Source: CAZDXJ01 sp964509475
GTDB lineage: Bacteria > Pseudomonadota > Gammaproteobacteria > Methylococcales > Methylomonadaceae
Length of the DNA: 38,581 bases
Direction: 5' to 3'
NCBI GenBank assembly: GCA_964509475.1
Contig: CAZDXJ010000016.1
Location: 1 to 38,581 of the forward strand
Shown here: positions 24,159 to 31,607 of the stretch, piece after piece
Layout: each line of letters begins with the position of its first letter
How positions within the stretch are numbered: the stretch's first letter is position 1
The notes under the pieces: generated by a model
Seen by the model: only the letters and a program-made list of their open reading frames with translations
What the model was told of the DNA's origin: nothing
Database searches by the model: none
Program-made: the position numbers and the translations under genes

Positions 24159-25691
24159 ATGTTGAATAAAAAGACTCTTCTCGAAATAATCGCCAACGGC
24201 GAGAATTCCAGTGTGGAATTCAAGCGAGATGATGTACGCCCGGAACAGTTGGCCAAGGAAATAGTTGCCATGGCTAACTTTCAGGGAGGGATGATTCTGC
24301 TTGGCGTGGATGATACCGGCCATATCATGGGAATCAACCGTTCCAAGCTGGAAGAGTGGATCATGGATTCAGTCATTGGACGGCATGTACACCCGGTAAT
24401 TGTCCCCCATTATCAGGAAATCAACCTCGAGAATGGAAACAGGGTTGCTGTAATCTCCATTCCACCGGGGACGGCAAAACCGTATGTTCTCAGACATAAC
24501 GATCGTGAAAATGTCTATATCCGCATGGGTTCCACCAGCCGACTGGCCACCCGGGAACAGATTATCAGGTTGTTTGATGCCGGTGGATTGTTGCATACCG
24601 AAACGCTGCCGGTCTCCGGAACCGGCTTGAAAGCATTGGATATGGCCAGGCTGGAAAATTACCTGTTGGATATCCTGGGAGAACACAAGCTCCCGGTTTC
24701 TGAAGCAGAGTGGATTGAACGACTGGATGGACTTGGCTTCATGACTACCGATGCCGTTGGAAATGCTGTCTGCACGATTGCCGGTACTGTGCTTTTCGGT
24801 ATCAAACCAAGACGTTTCCTGAAGCAGGCGGGTTTGCGGGTCATGGTGTTCGATGCTGAGGATAAACAGTACCAAGCCCTGCTCGATGTGATTCTGGATG
24901 GTCCTATGGTTGGAAGATGGAATTTTGATGGCGAAAAAACGCTGATCGATGAAGGAATAATCGAGAAATTCATCCATACGCTTGAACCGTTTATTACGAT
25001 TGAAGATGATTCGATTGACCCTAAGACCCTTACGCGTGGGAAAAAGTGGCTGTATCCCATAGAAGCAATCCGGGAAACGGTTTTGAACGCCCTGGCCCAT
25101 CGTGACTGGACGCGTGCTGTGGATATAGAAATTACCCGGTACGCTGACCGGTTGGAAGTAATAAGTTCCGGTGCATTACCAAATTCGATGAATATCGATA
25201 AAATGAAAGCCGGACGTAGAACTCCGCGAAACGCCCTTATTCTGAAAGTTTTACGGGACTATGGTTATGTTGACGCCAGAGGCATGGGTGTACGTATGAA
25301 AATTATCCCTCTGACCCTACGGTTTACCGGCAAAGAACCGGTCTTTGAGGCGACGGAAGATTATCTGAAAACTATTTTGCCTGCTGGAAAGGCCTCTGGA
25401 AACAATAAGCCCCTGAAAACAGCACAATCTACTGCATTGGCCTCTGATAATGCCCCTGAAAAGCAGGGTATTGCCTCTAAAAATGCTCCCAATGCTCTTG
25501 AGAACCCGTTCCAGAGAAAACTTTTGGAGCTTATCAGGAGTAATCCCAGAATCACCTATGATATGTTGGCCAGGGCGACCGGGCGTGACCGGAAAACGGT
25601 CAGGCGACATATCGCCGTTCTCAAGCAGCAAGGCGATTTGAAACGGATTGGCCCGGCCAAAGGTGGTCATTGGGAGGTTGCCGATCTATGA
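24159..25691 (+). CDS. AlbA_2/ATP-binding regulator-like protein with C-terminal winged HTH (COG2865-like)
   Basis: A 510-residue protein. The N-terminal AlbA_2 (Schlafen-type) domain (about 15-130) has SVEFKRDD..KEIVAMANFQGGMILLGVDDTG. A central GHKL-like ATPase-type block has AIRETVLNALAHRDWTRA and DARGMGVRMKIIP. A C-terminal winged HTH (about 440-505) reads ITYDMLARATGRDRKTVRRHIAVLKQQGDLKRIG. These proteins are often annotated as transcriptional regulators and recur in BREX and other defence loci. It overlaps the pglZ start by 4 nt (ATGA), so translation is coupled. It could regulate the locus or act as an accessory defence protein. Confidence 0.88.
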   Translation: MLNKKTLLEIIANGENSSVEFKRDDVRPEQLAKEIVAMANFQGGMILLGVDDTGHIMGINRSKLEEWIMDSVIGRHVHPVIVPHYQEINLENGNRVAVISIPPGTAKPYVLRHNDRENVYIRMGSTSRLATREQIIRLFDAGGLLHTETLPVSGTGLKALDMARLENYLLDILGEHKLPVSEAEWIERLDGLGFMTTDAVGNAVCTIAGTVLFGIKPRRFLKQAGLRVMVFDAEDKQYQALLDVILDGPMVGRWNFDGEKTLIDEGIIEKFIHTLEPFITIEDDSIDPKTLTRGKKWLYPIEAIRETVLNALAHRDWTRAVDIEITRYADRLEVISSGALPNSMNIDKMKAGRRTPRNALILKVLRDYGYVDARGMGVRMKIIPLTLRFTGKEPVFEATEDYLKTILPAGKASGNNKPLKTAQSTALASDNAPEKQGIASKNAPNALENPFQRKLLELIRSNPRITYDMLARATGRDRKTVRRHIAVLKQQGDLKRIGPAKGGHWEVADL

Positions 25692-28054
25692 GAATACTGG
25701 TTCACCTTCTGAAAGCCATTCGTTCAGCCCCTGCCTACAATCCGGAAGTCCAGGTCGCACCCGCCTGTATCCTGTGGCCGGATCGTGATCGCCAGTGGGA
25801 AACGGTTATTTCAAGGCTACAAACGGAACTTCCAGAATTGCTGATACTGGGTGACTACGCACCGGATAAAAGAACCGGCCCGGCAATCTGGCTGCGTTGT
25901 GTTATCGCTGGCAACACGGATGATGTATCCCTTCCTGAGGATAGCACTCCGATATTCTATCTGCCAGGCGTCAGCCGCCAGGATTTACGCGCTGTTGAAA
26001 GCTGCCCGGATCATCTAAAACCCCTGGCGGAGCTTCAGTACCGAGGGGTTATCTGGTCGCAGATCAATGCCAAGGATTGGACGATTCTGGCCTGGCTTAA
26101 ATCAGACCAGGGAGGCCTTGGGCTGGATGTGGCCCAGGATAACGATGCCAAGAATGCGATGCAACTGGCCTTGCATCGGTTGCTGGATGAGGAATTGGAG
26201 CTACTTAAAGGCAAACGCCTGGATAAGGATTATTTTAATACCTTGCTGACGGGCGGAGACCTCATCCGTGACTTGTTGCAATGGCTTGATCAGGGGGATG
26301 CGTTTCAGGCCAATCGTGATGAGCACGAATGGAAAGCCTTTGTAGAAGTTTGCAAATCGCAACTGGGATTTAATCCTGAAAATGAAGGTGTGCTTGCCGG
26401 CGCTTCCAGGCTGGCAGAGCATATTGGCCCCTGGCAAGCAGTATGGGAGCGTTTTTGTGAAGCGCCAAAACGGTATCCGAATATACCTGCCCAGATTCGT
26501 AAATGCCGACCGCCCAGCGATACCTTTTTTTGGCACCTGGGTGAAGAGTCATTTGATGGCTGGCCTCAATGGAATGAGGATCAGGAAAAACGGCTTCACC
26601 ATGACCTGATAGCGCTTGAAAAGCTGCCTGCCCATGAGGCTAGAAAAAAGCTACTGGAGATGGAAAAACAGCATGGACGCAGGCGTTCTCTCGTATGGGC
26701 TGAATTGGGTGAAGCACCGCTGGCTTGTTCATTGGAGTACCTGGCTATTATCGCCGAATTAACAGAAACCAGCCTTGCTGCTGGCACAGTCGATGATATG
26801 GTAGCTGGTTATCGTAATTATGGCTGGAAAGTGGATGATGCTGCAATCAAATCGCTTGCTTGTGTGGACAATAGCACAGCTTTTGAAGCTGTTTCATTAA
26901 TAATACATTCTATATATTCGCCCTGGATAGAAGAGTCAGCCCGGCATTTACAGAAGATTGTTGATGGTGCCTCATATCCCGGCGGGACTTGTGTTACTGC
27001 AAAATCAATTACCTCTAAATCAGGTGACTGTATTTTATTTGTCGATGGTCTGCGCTTTGATACCGGAAAGCGATTGGTGAAAATGCTGGAGAAGTCAGGA
27101 TTTGAAGTATCGGAAGAACATAAGTGGACAGCGCTCCCCAGTGTTACAGCCACAGGCAAAGCAGCTGTTACACCTGTACGCGATAAGATTAAAGGGTTAG
27201 ATGAAAACTCTGATTTTGAGCCTGTAGTTGCTGAAACAGCTCAATCTCTTAAAGGAGGTTATCATTTAAAGAAGCTGCTGAAAGAGGCAGGTTGGACAAT
27301 TCTGGATCGTTCTTCTGACGGTAATGGGCAGGGATATGCCTGGTGTGAATTCGGCGATATTGATCATGAGGGACATGATAGAGGTTGGAAATTAGCGAAA
27401 CATATTGAGCCATTGCTTTTAGAAATTAACGAACGGATTGCTGGACTTTTGGTGGCTGGCTGGAAACGGATTCAGATTGTTACCGATCATGGCTGGTTAT
27501 TATTACCAGGAGGGCTGCCAAAAATAGATTTACCCGGTGACCTGGCTGATAACAAATGGAAACGCTGTGCTTCTTTAAAGCCAGGTGCATCAACAGACGA
27601 AAGACTTTTTCCCTGGTACTGGAATCCAAACCAACACTTTGCTCTTGCGGACGGTATCAGTTGCTTCAAAAACGGGGAAGAGTATACGCATGGTGGATTA
27701 AGTCTTCAGGAATGCCTGACTCTTCAGATTACTGTTACACAGGGGAATTCAAACCGCTCGCAGACTTCCATTGAGTTCACTGATGTTGTTTGGAAAGGAT
27801 TACGTTGTACTATTGCAGTTGATGGAGACTTTACAGGGTTATCACTTGATGTTCGCACCCAGGCTGGTTTGTCATCGTCCAGTGTGGTCGTTAGCGTAAA
27901 GTCTCTTAAAGATAACGGAACCGCTTCCGTCGTCGTCGAAGATGAAGACATGGAGGGGCGCGATGCCACAGTGGTATTGATTGATGTGAATGGTTCACTG
28001 GTAGCACAGCTTGCTACAGTAATCGGTGGAGGAACCACAAATGGACACGAATAA
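25688..28054 (+). CDS. pglZ: BREX phosphatase-like protein PglZ
   Basis: A 788-residue protein from ATG 25688, the start matched by the remnant at 23998; six upstream codons are excluded. It belongs to the alkaline phosphatase/nucleotide pyrophosphatase superfamily: metal-site motifs are LFVDGLRFDTGKRL (about 455) and IVTDHGWLLLPGGLP (about 600), and SVTATGK lies between them. PglZ is a core BREX component that works with BrxB, BrxC and PglX in methylation. The last codons (GGTTNGHE-stop) are encoded by the AACCACAAATGGACACGAATAA arm of an inserted repeat, so the natural C terminus has been replaced. No palindromic insertions are present. Confidence 0.94.
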   Translation: MRILVHLLKAIRSAPAYNPEVQVAPACILWPDRDRQWETVISRLQTELPELLILGDYAPDKRTGPAIWLRCVIAGNTDDVSLPEDSTPIFYLPGVSRQDLRAVESCPDHLKPLAELQYRGVIWSQINAKDWTILAWLKSDQGGLGLDVAQDNDAKNAMQLALHRLLDEELELLKGKRLDKDYFNTLLTGGDLIRDLLQWLDQGDAFQANRDEHEWKAFVEVCKSQLGFNPENEGVLAGASRLAEHIGPWQAVWERFCEAPKRYPNIPAQIRKCRPPSDTFFWHLGEESFDGWPQWNEDQEKRLHHDLIALEKLPAHEARKKLLEMEKQHGRRRSLVWAELGEAPLACSLEYLAIIAELTETSLAAGTVDDMVAGYRNYGWKVDDAAIKSLACVDNSTAFEAVSLIIHSIYSPWIEESARHLQKIVDGASYPGGTCVTAKSITSKSGDCILFVDGLRFDTGKRLVKMLEKSGFEVSEEHKWTALPSVTATGKAAVTPVRDKIKGLDENSDFEPVVAETAQSLKGGYHLKKLLKEAGWTILDRSSDGNGQGYAWCEFGDIDHEGHDRGWKLAKHIEPLLLEINERIAGLLVAGWKRIQIVTDHGWLLLPGGLPKIDLPGDLADNKWKRCASLKPGASTDERLFPWYWNPNQHFALADGISCFKNGEEYTHGGLSLQECLTLQITVTQGNSNRSQTSIEFTDVVWKGLRCTIAVDGDFTGLSLDVRTQAGLSSSSVVVSVKSLKDNGTASVVVEDEDMEGRDATVVLIDVNGSLVAQLATVIGGGTTNGHE

Positions 28055-28103
28055 ACACGAAATATTATGTTATGAACACTATTGGCGTCTATTTGTGTTT
28101 ATT
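28031..28103. repeat. ORF-less inverted-repeat element between pglZ and brxL
   Basis: The left arm GGAACCACAAATGGACACGA plus ATAAACACGAA (28031-28061) and the right arm, whose reverse complement is CGAACCACGAATAAACACAAA, form an inverted repeat around about 20 nt. The arms are the same family as those around the GxxExxY remnant at 11063-11365. The stop of pglZ lies in the left arm and the brxL ribosome site (GAAGGAGG) directly follows the right arm. It looks like a MITE of the GxxExxY element. Confidence 0.75.
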
Positions 28104-28123
28104 CGTGGTTCGAAGGAGGATTT

Positions 28124-28261
28124 ATGATCGATTTGGATGAAATTGACAAAAAGGCAGCCTCAACACTCGATGGTTATCTGGTTCGGACATTTAGCCGTCA
28201 ATTTCCAGTACCAACCTATGTCGTTGAATTTTTAATCGGCCGTTATTGTGCCAGTTCGTAG
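28124..28261 (+). pseudogene. brxL: brxL 5' stump (BREX Lon-like protein, truncated)
   Basis: A 45-residue frame with an excellent ribosome site (GAAGGAGGATTTATG) begins MIDLDEIDKKAA and continues QFPVPTYVVEFLIGRYCASS-stop. The VPTYV.EFL.G.YCA block is the normal N-terminal region of BrxL, an approximately 680-residue AAA+ Lon-like protein at the end of type 1 BREX loci. Everything after residue about 43 is gone, replaced within 10 nt by a copy of the TATACT-type dispersed repeat in reverse orientation. No other brxL sequence is in the window. Confidence 0.85.
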
Positions 28262-28267
28262 ATACCA

Positions 28268-28354
28268 GGCTTTTGTGTTTTTCGTTTAATTCATTTGATA
28301 TTCAAAATCCGCAAACCTGTCTGCCAACAGGCAGGTGTGGCCGCGTGCAGTATA
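28268..28354 (-). repeat. TATACT-family dispersed repeat, long form, reverse orientation
   Basis: The reverse complement is identical over 66 bp to 35571-35636, and the similarity then continues through the remaining ~20 bp apart from a few mismatches and a 2-nt length difference. It contains a hairpin ACCTGCCTG/CAGACAGGT. It marks the break in brxL. Confidence 0.9.
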
Positions 28355-28402
28355 TCAACAATTCTTGCAAAGAGACTCGAAAAGTTTTGCGATGCACAGA
28401 GG

Positions 28403-28441
28403 TATACTTCACGCGGTCACGGTTGCGGATTTTGAAAATAG
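28403..28441 (+). repeat. 39-bp direct repeat, right boundary of the defence island
   Basis: Identical to 9677-9715 in the same orientation. The two copies are separated by about 18.7 kb and enclose the whole BREX locus and its accessory genes. Confidence 0.9.
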
Positions 28442-28526
28442 TTGTTGTGGGGTTCAAGAGTGTTTTTACACGCCGCACAGCTATGAAGGCGGAAAATGAT
28501 CGGGCAATTGGAATCTGTTGGCAGGC

Positions 28527-28564
28527 GGCAAGCCCAGCCCTTCCACGGAAGAGCTGGGCTTGCC
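28527..28564. repeat. Near-perfect 38-nt palindrome (strong hairpin)
   Basis: GGCAAGCCCAGC (28527-28538) pairs with GCTGGGCTTGCC (28553-28564), and the interior CTTCC/GGAAG also pairs, with one C-A mismatch. No T-run follows, so it is not a typical terminator. It is REP-like. Confidence 0.8.
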
Positions 28565-28573
28565 CTTACCCAT

Positions 28574-28717
28574 TGCCATTAAGTTAAGCCATTTTGTTGA
28601 ATGGATTTATGGATGTAGGTGCGGATTTATCCAGCCATTCGCAGAAAAGCTGGATTTATCCACACAGTACGACAAGCCGCACCGGCACCCAAATCATATT
28701 TTCTTAACTTAATGGCA
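28574..28717. repeat. 144-bp MITE-like element with 15-bp perfect terminal inverted repeats
   Basis: TGCCATTAAGTTAAG (28574-28588) and its exact reverse complement (28703-28717) enclose about 114 nt without a convincing gene. The inside contains GTAGGTGCGGATTTATCC, an 18-bp module found inverted at about 35832-35849, and two GCTGGATTTATCC/GCGGATTTATCC-like direct copies. Confidence 0.65.
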
Positions 28718-28741
28718 GTGGCTCCGATGGCCGGTTCATTT

Positions 28742-28768
28742 TCCGCATCCGTGAGCGTGCGGAGTATA
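28742..28768 (-). repeat. TATACT-family repeat, reverse orientation
   Basis: The reverse complement reads TATACTCCGCACGCTCACGG then ATGCGGA, a variant of the 27-bp core at 28403. With that copy it makes a 366-bp inverted-repeat-bounded block. The 28262-29093 gap otherwise shows repeats and hairpins and no supportable gene. Confidence 0.65.
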
Positions 28769-28943
28769 ACTATCCACTTATTTCTCAAATCACACTCGCA
28801 GCTTTTGAAAGTTGCGGGCACGTTCAAATACCATAATTTGTTGCAAAAATCAGTGAATTATTTTCTGTAGCACCTTCAAATAAAAAGAAATTCCGTAAAA
28901 TCACCTTTCTAATTTATTAGCGATAACTTAATATTTAGCGTAA

Positions 28944-29068
28944 GTTTCGTTTCAAAAAACAGCTGGACTAAAAGGCAATATAGATGTTCACTCCGTAGGT
29001 ACGTAAAATATCTTTTGCGAACTGGATAACAAATATTGGCAAAACTATCTTATGATGTGAAACGAAAC
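28944..29068. promoter_or_regulatory. 11-bp inverted repeat upstream of tatT (possible operator pair)
   Basis: GTTTCGTTTCA (28944-28954) and TGAAACGAAAC (29058-29068) are exact reverse complements, 103 nt apart. The second copy lies 25 nt before the tatT start codon. GAAACGAAAC is itself a direct GAAAC repeat. This could be a two-site operator forming a loop over the TRAP promoter; I found no clear -35/-10 pair. Confidence 0.4.
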
Positions 29069-29093
29069 ACCAGTTATTTAAGTGTCTGGAGCT

Positions 29094-29969
29094 ATGTATC
29101 CCGTGTATTACGTATCTGACAAAATTATAAAAGCCCTATTTATCCTGCTTATAGCCTGTATGAGCGCTTGCAGCCTCATCATCAGGTCGGCAACTGAGCA
29201 GATCGCCAATAACTTGAGCATTGCAATTCTAAGCCAAAACGATCCACAAATTGTTCGTGAAGCAGCCCCGGCCTATCTGGTTTTGATTGATGGATTGATT
29301 AAAGGGGAACCTGAACAAGTAAGTCTATTATTGGCAGGCGCCAAATTGAACAGTGCTTACGCCACAATTTTTGTCGATGATGAAAAACGCACCCGTCAAT
29401 TGACAGAAAAAGCCTGGAATTACAGTCAACGTGCTTTATGTTTGGCCATAACAGATGATTGTCAGGCCTTTCGAAAACCTTATTCCTCTTATCTGGATTT
29501 TCTAAATACACTGGATGAGGCCGATGTACCCGTGTTATACACATTTGCCGCCAGTTGGGCAAACTGGATACAAACACACACCGATGACTGGAATGCACGG
29601 GCCGATCTGCCTAAAGTCCAAGCCAGTATGCAGCGCATTTTGCAGCTGAATGAACAATATCGCCAAGGTGAACCTCAAATATATTTAGGCGTTTTATTCA
29701 GCGTATTACCACCGGCTTTAGGAGGCAAACCCGAACTGGCCCAGTCCTATTTTGAACGCGCAATCGAATTATCTGGAGGACGTAATTTGATGTTCAAGGT
29801 TATTTATGCACAGCGTTATGCACGTTTGCTATTCGACCGGCAACTTCACGATCATTTGTTACAGGAAGTATTACAGGCTGATCCAGTAGAGCCTGATTTG
29901 ACGTTGATGAACACGATAGCTCAAGATAAAGCCCAGGCTTTGTTGGATAGTGCCGATGATTATTTTTAG
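29094..29969 (+). CDS. tatT: TRAP transporter TatT component family lipoprotein (TPR-type)
   Basis: About 291 residues from ATG 29094 (a GTG at 29082 is possible but lacks a ribosome site). The N terminus has a hydrophobic segment and a lipobox-like ending (ALFILLIACMSAC), suggesting a lipoprotein. The mature sequence is all helical with TPR-like repeats and family motifs such as AAPAYLVLIDGLI, LLLAGAKLNSAYATIFVDDEKRTRQLTEKAW, YLGVLFSVLPPALGGKPELAQSYFERAI. This is the TatT family, which forms a trimeric scaffold that docks the TRAP substrate-binding protein in Treponema (TP0956). It is directly followed by dctP, dctQ and dctM, exactly the expected context. The substrate is often suggested to be hydrophobic. 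Confidence 0.93.
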   Translation: MYPVYYVSDKIIKALFILLIACMSACSLIIRSATEQIANNLSIAILSQNDPQIVREAAPAYLVLIDGLIKGEPEQVSLLLAGAKLNSAYATIFVDDEKRTRQLTEKAWNYSQRALCLAITDDCQAFRKPYSSYLDFLNTLDEADVPVLYTFAASWANWIQTHTDDWNARADLPKVQASMQRILQLNEQYRQGEPQIYLGVLFSVLPPALGGKPELAQSYFERAIELSGGRNLMFKVIYAQRYARLLFDRQLHDHLLQEVLQADPVEPDLTLMNTIAQDKAQALLDSADDYF

Positions 29970-30056
29970 TGGAGCATCTTCCCCCGCCGTTGATCAACCG
30001 TTTTCGCTACTATACTAAAAGGGAAATCCACAAATAACAACCCATGAGGATAAACA

Positions 30057-31088
30057 ATGGCCACAGTTAAAAGACACAAAGCAAGCAAAAACGCTCTGTT
30101 CACATTTTGTTTTGCTCTTTTCCTTACGGTTGTCCCTTTTTCCACCATCCAGGCGCTGACACTGAAAATTGCCACGGTATCGCCCGATGGTACGATGTGG
30201 ATGAGTAAAATGCGTGCCGGCGCGGCAGAAATCAGTACAAAAACGCAAGGCCGCGTCAAATTCAAATTTTATCCCGGCGGGGTTATGGGCAATTCCCAAA
30301 GCGTATTACGCAAAATGCGTTTCGGACAATTACATGGTGGTGTTTTTACCGCCGGCAACCTAATGGAAGTATATCCCGATATACAGATTTATGCCCTGCC
30401 CTTTTTATTTTCTTCGCAACAAGAAGTGGATTTTATACGCCAACGCATGGATTCACTGCTATTAGAAGGGTTGGAACGGAAGGGGTATATTGCATTCGGT
30501 TTGGCCGGGGCTGGTTTTGCCTATACAATGTCGGCCACTTTGCTGAAAACTATCGATGACTTCAGACAGCACAAGGTCTGGGTTCCCGCTGGCGACAGAA
30601 TAAGTCTTCTGGTCATGAAAGCTGCCGGTGTTGTCCCGGTTCCACTGCCGCTTTCCGATGTGTTGACCGGCCTGCAAACGGGCATGATCGATACTGTGGC
30701 GGTTTCCCCGGTGGGCGCCATTGCTTTCCAATGGCACACAACATTGACTTATTTCAGCGAAGAGCCCATCAGCTATATTTATGGTTTGCTGGCAATTGAT
30801 AAAAAAGCCTTCAATAAAATCACCCCCCTTGATCAGAACGTTGTGCGTGATGTCATGAGCCGGACCTATCGTGAAATTGACCGGCAAAATCGTCTGGACA
30901 ATCTAAAAGCCAAACAGGCTTTGCAGCAACAGGGACTGAAATTCGTGCATTTTCCTCCAGAGTTGCTGGCCAAATGGCAAACCTATGCTAAAAAGACGAT
31001 CACCCAATTAGGTAATCAAGGCGCTTATACGCCTGAAATGTTTAAAACCCTGCAAGAAAATTTGCGCCTTTACAAACAAAGCAATTAA
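30057..31088 (+). CDS. dctP: TRAP transporter substrate-binding protein (DctP family, TatT-associated)
   Basis: A 343-residue protein with a Sec signal peptide (hydrophobic TFCFALFLTVVPFSTIQA, cleavage near residue 33). The mature part begins LTLKIATVSPDGTMWMSKMRAGAAEI and has FKFYPGGVMG, QIYALPFLF and KVWVPAGDRIS, the standard DctP fold. The conserved ligand-carboxylate Arg found in many DctP proteins is not obvious in the usual context, in line with the TatT-associated subgroup that is thought to bind other ligands. Ribosome site TGAGGA. It starts 87 nt after tatT. Confidence 0.93.
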   Translation: MATVKRHKASKNALFTFCFALFLTVVPFSTIQALTLKIATVSPDGTMWMSKMRAGAAEISTKTQGRVKFKFYPGGVMGNSQSVLRKMRFGQLHGGVFTAGNLMEVYPDIQIYALPFLFSSQQEVDFIRQRMDSLLLEGLERKGYIAFGLAGAGFAYTMSATLLKTIDDFRQHKVWVPAGDRISLLVMKAAGVVPVPLPLSDVLTGLQTGMIDTVAVSPVGAIAFQWHTTLTYFSEEPISYIYGLLAIDKKAFNKITPLDQNVVRDVMSRTYREIDRQNRLDNLKAKQALQQQGLKFVHFPPELLAKWQTYAKKTITQLGNQGAYTPEMFKTLQENLRLYKQSN

Positions 31089-31094
31089 TTCCAC

Positions 31095-31607
31095 GTGAAC
31101 GAAGACCTGCGGCAAAAACCATCAAACCGGTTGCTCCGGTTACTATATCTTGTTGAAGACAGTTTTCTGGTTCTGTTATTGAGCAGCATGATCATATTGG
31201 CGGTCAGTCAAATTGTCATGCGTAATTTTTTTAGCGGCGGCGTGAGCTGGGCCGATCCGCTGCTGCGCTTGCTCGTATTGTGGGTGGGCCTAGCCGGAGC
31301 GATGGTTGCCACCCGCCAGGATCACCATATCAGTATTGATGTTTTTACGCGCATCATGCCACCGCGCTTACAATTAGCCACGCGTATTCTGTCAGATTGC
31401 TTCAGCGCTTTAGTGTCTGCGATTCTCGCCTATCACGCAGCACGCCTTGTTCAGATGGATCGGGATTCAGAAACCCTGGCCTTCGCACAAATTCCATCCT
31501 GGTGGTGCGAACTGATTATACCTTTGGCGTTTACTGTTATCGCCCTGCGTTATTTGGTTTTTACCGGTTTGCATGGCAAACAATTTTTCACCCAACCGGA
31601 TCAATAA
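31095..31607 (+). CDS. dctQ: TRAP transporter small permease
   Basis: A 170-residue membrane protein with four TM segments (about 22-42, 60-78, 100-120, 140-160). It has the family motif VSWADPLLRLLVLWVGLAGAMVATRQDHHISIDV (about 50-85). It starts with GTG 6 nt after dctP and ends directly before dctM (adjacent stop and start). It forms the membrane complex with the large permease. Confidence 0.93.
   Translation: MNEDLRQKPSNRLLRLLYLVEDSFLVLLLSSMIILAVSQIVMRNFFSGGVSWADPLLRLLVLWVGLAGAMVATRQDHHISIDVFTRIMPPRLQLATRILSDCFSALVSAILAYHAARLVQMDRDSETLAFAQIPSWWCELIIPLAFTVIALRYLVFTGLHGKQFFTQPDQ

Noticed and set aside
9677..28441. Integrase-driven genomic island with attL/attR
   Set aside because: There is no integrase, recombinase or tRNA at either boundary, and the 39-bp repeats belong to a dispersed family, so phage-like attachment sites are not supported.
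28527..28564. Rho-independent terminator for the BREX operon
   Set aside because: The hairpin is very strong but has no T-run on either strand, and it lies about 270 nt beyond the last gene stump. Better read as a REP-like palindrome.
28246..28587. 113-codon frame in the repeat nest
   Set aside because: It is composed entirely of dispersed repeat sequence and hairpins, has no ribosome site, and has no protein-like features.
30001..30030. Separate promoter for dctP (TTGATC .. TATACT)
   Set aside because: The two hexamers are only 15 nt apart, and the gene is more simply read as cotranscribed with tatT.
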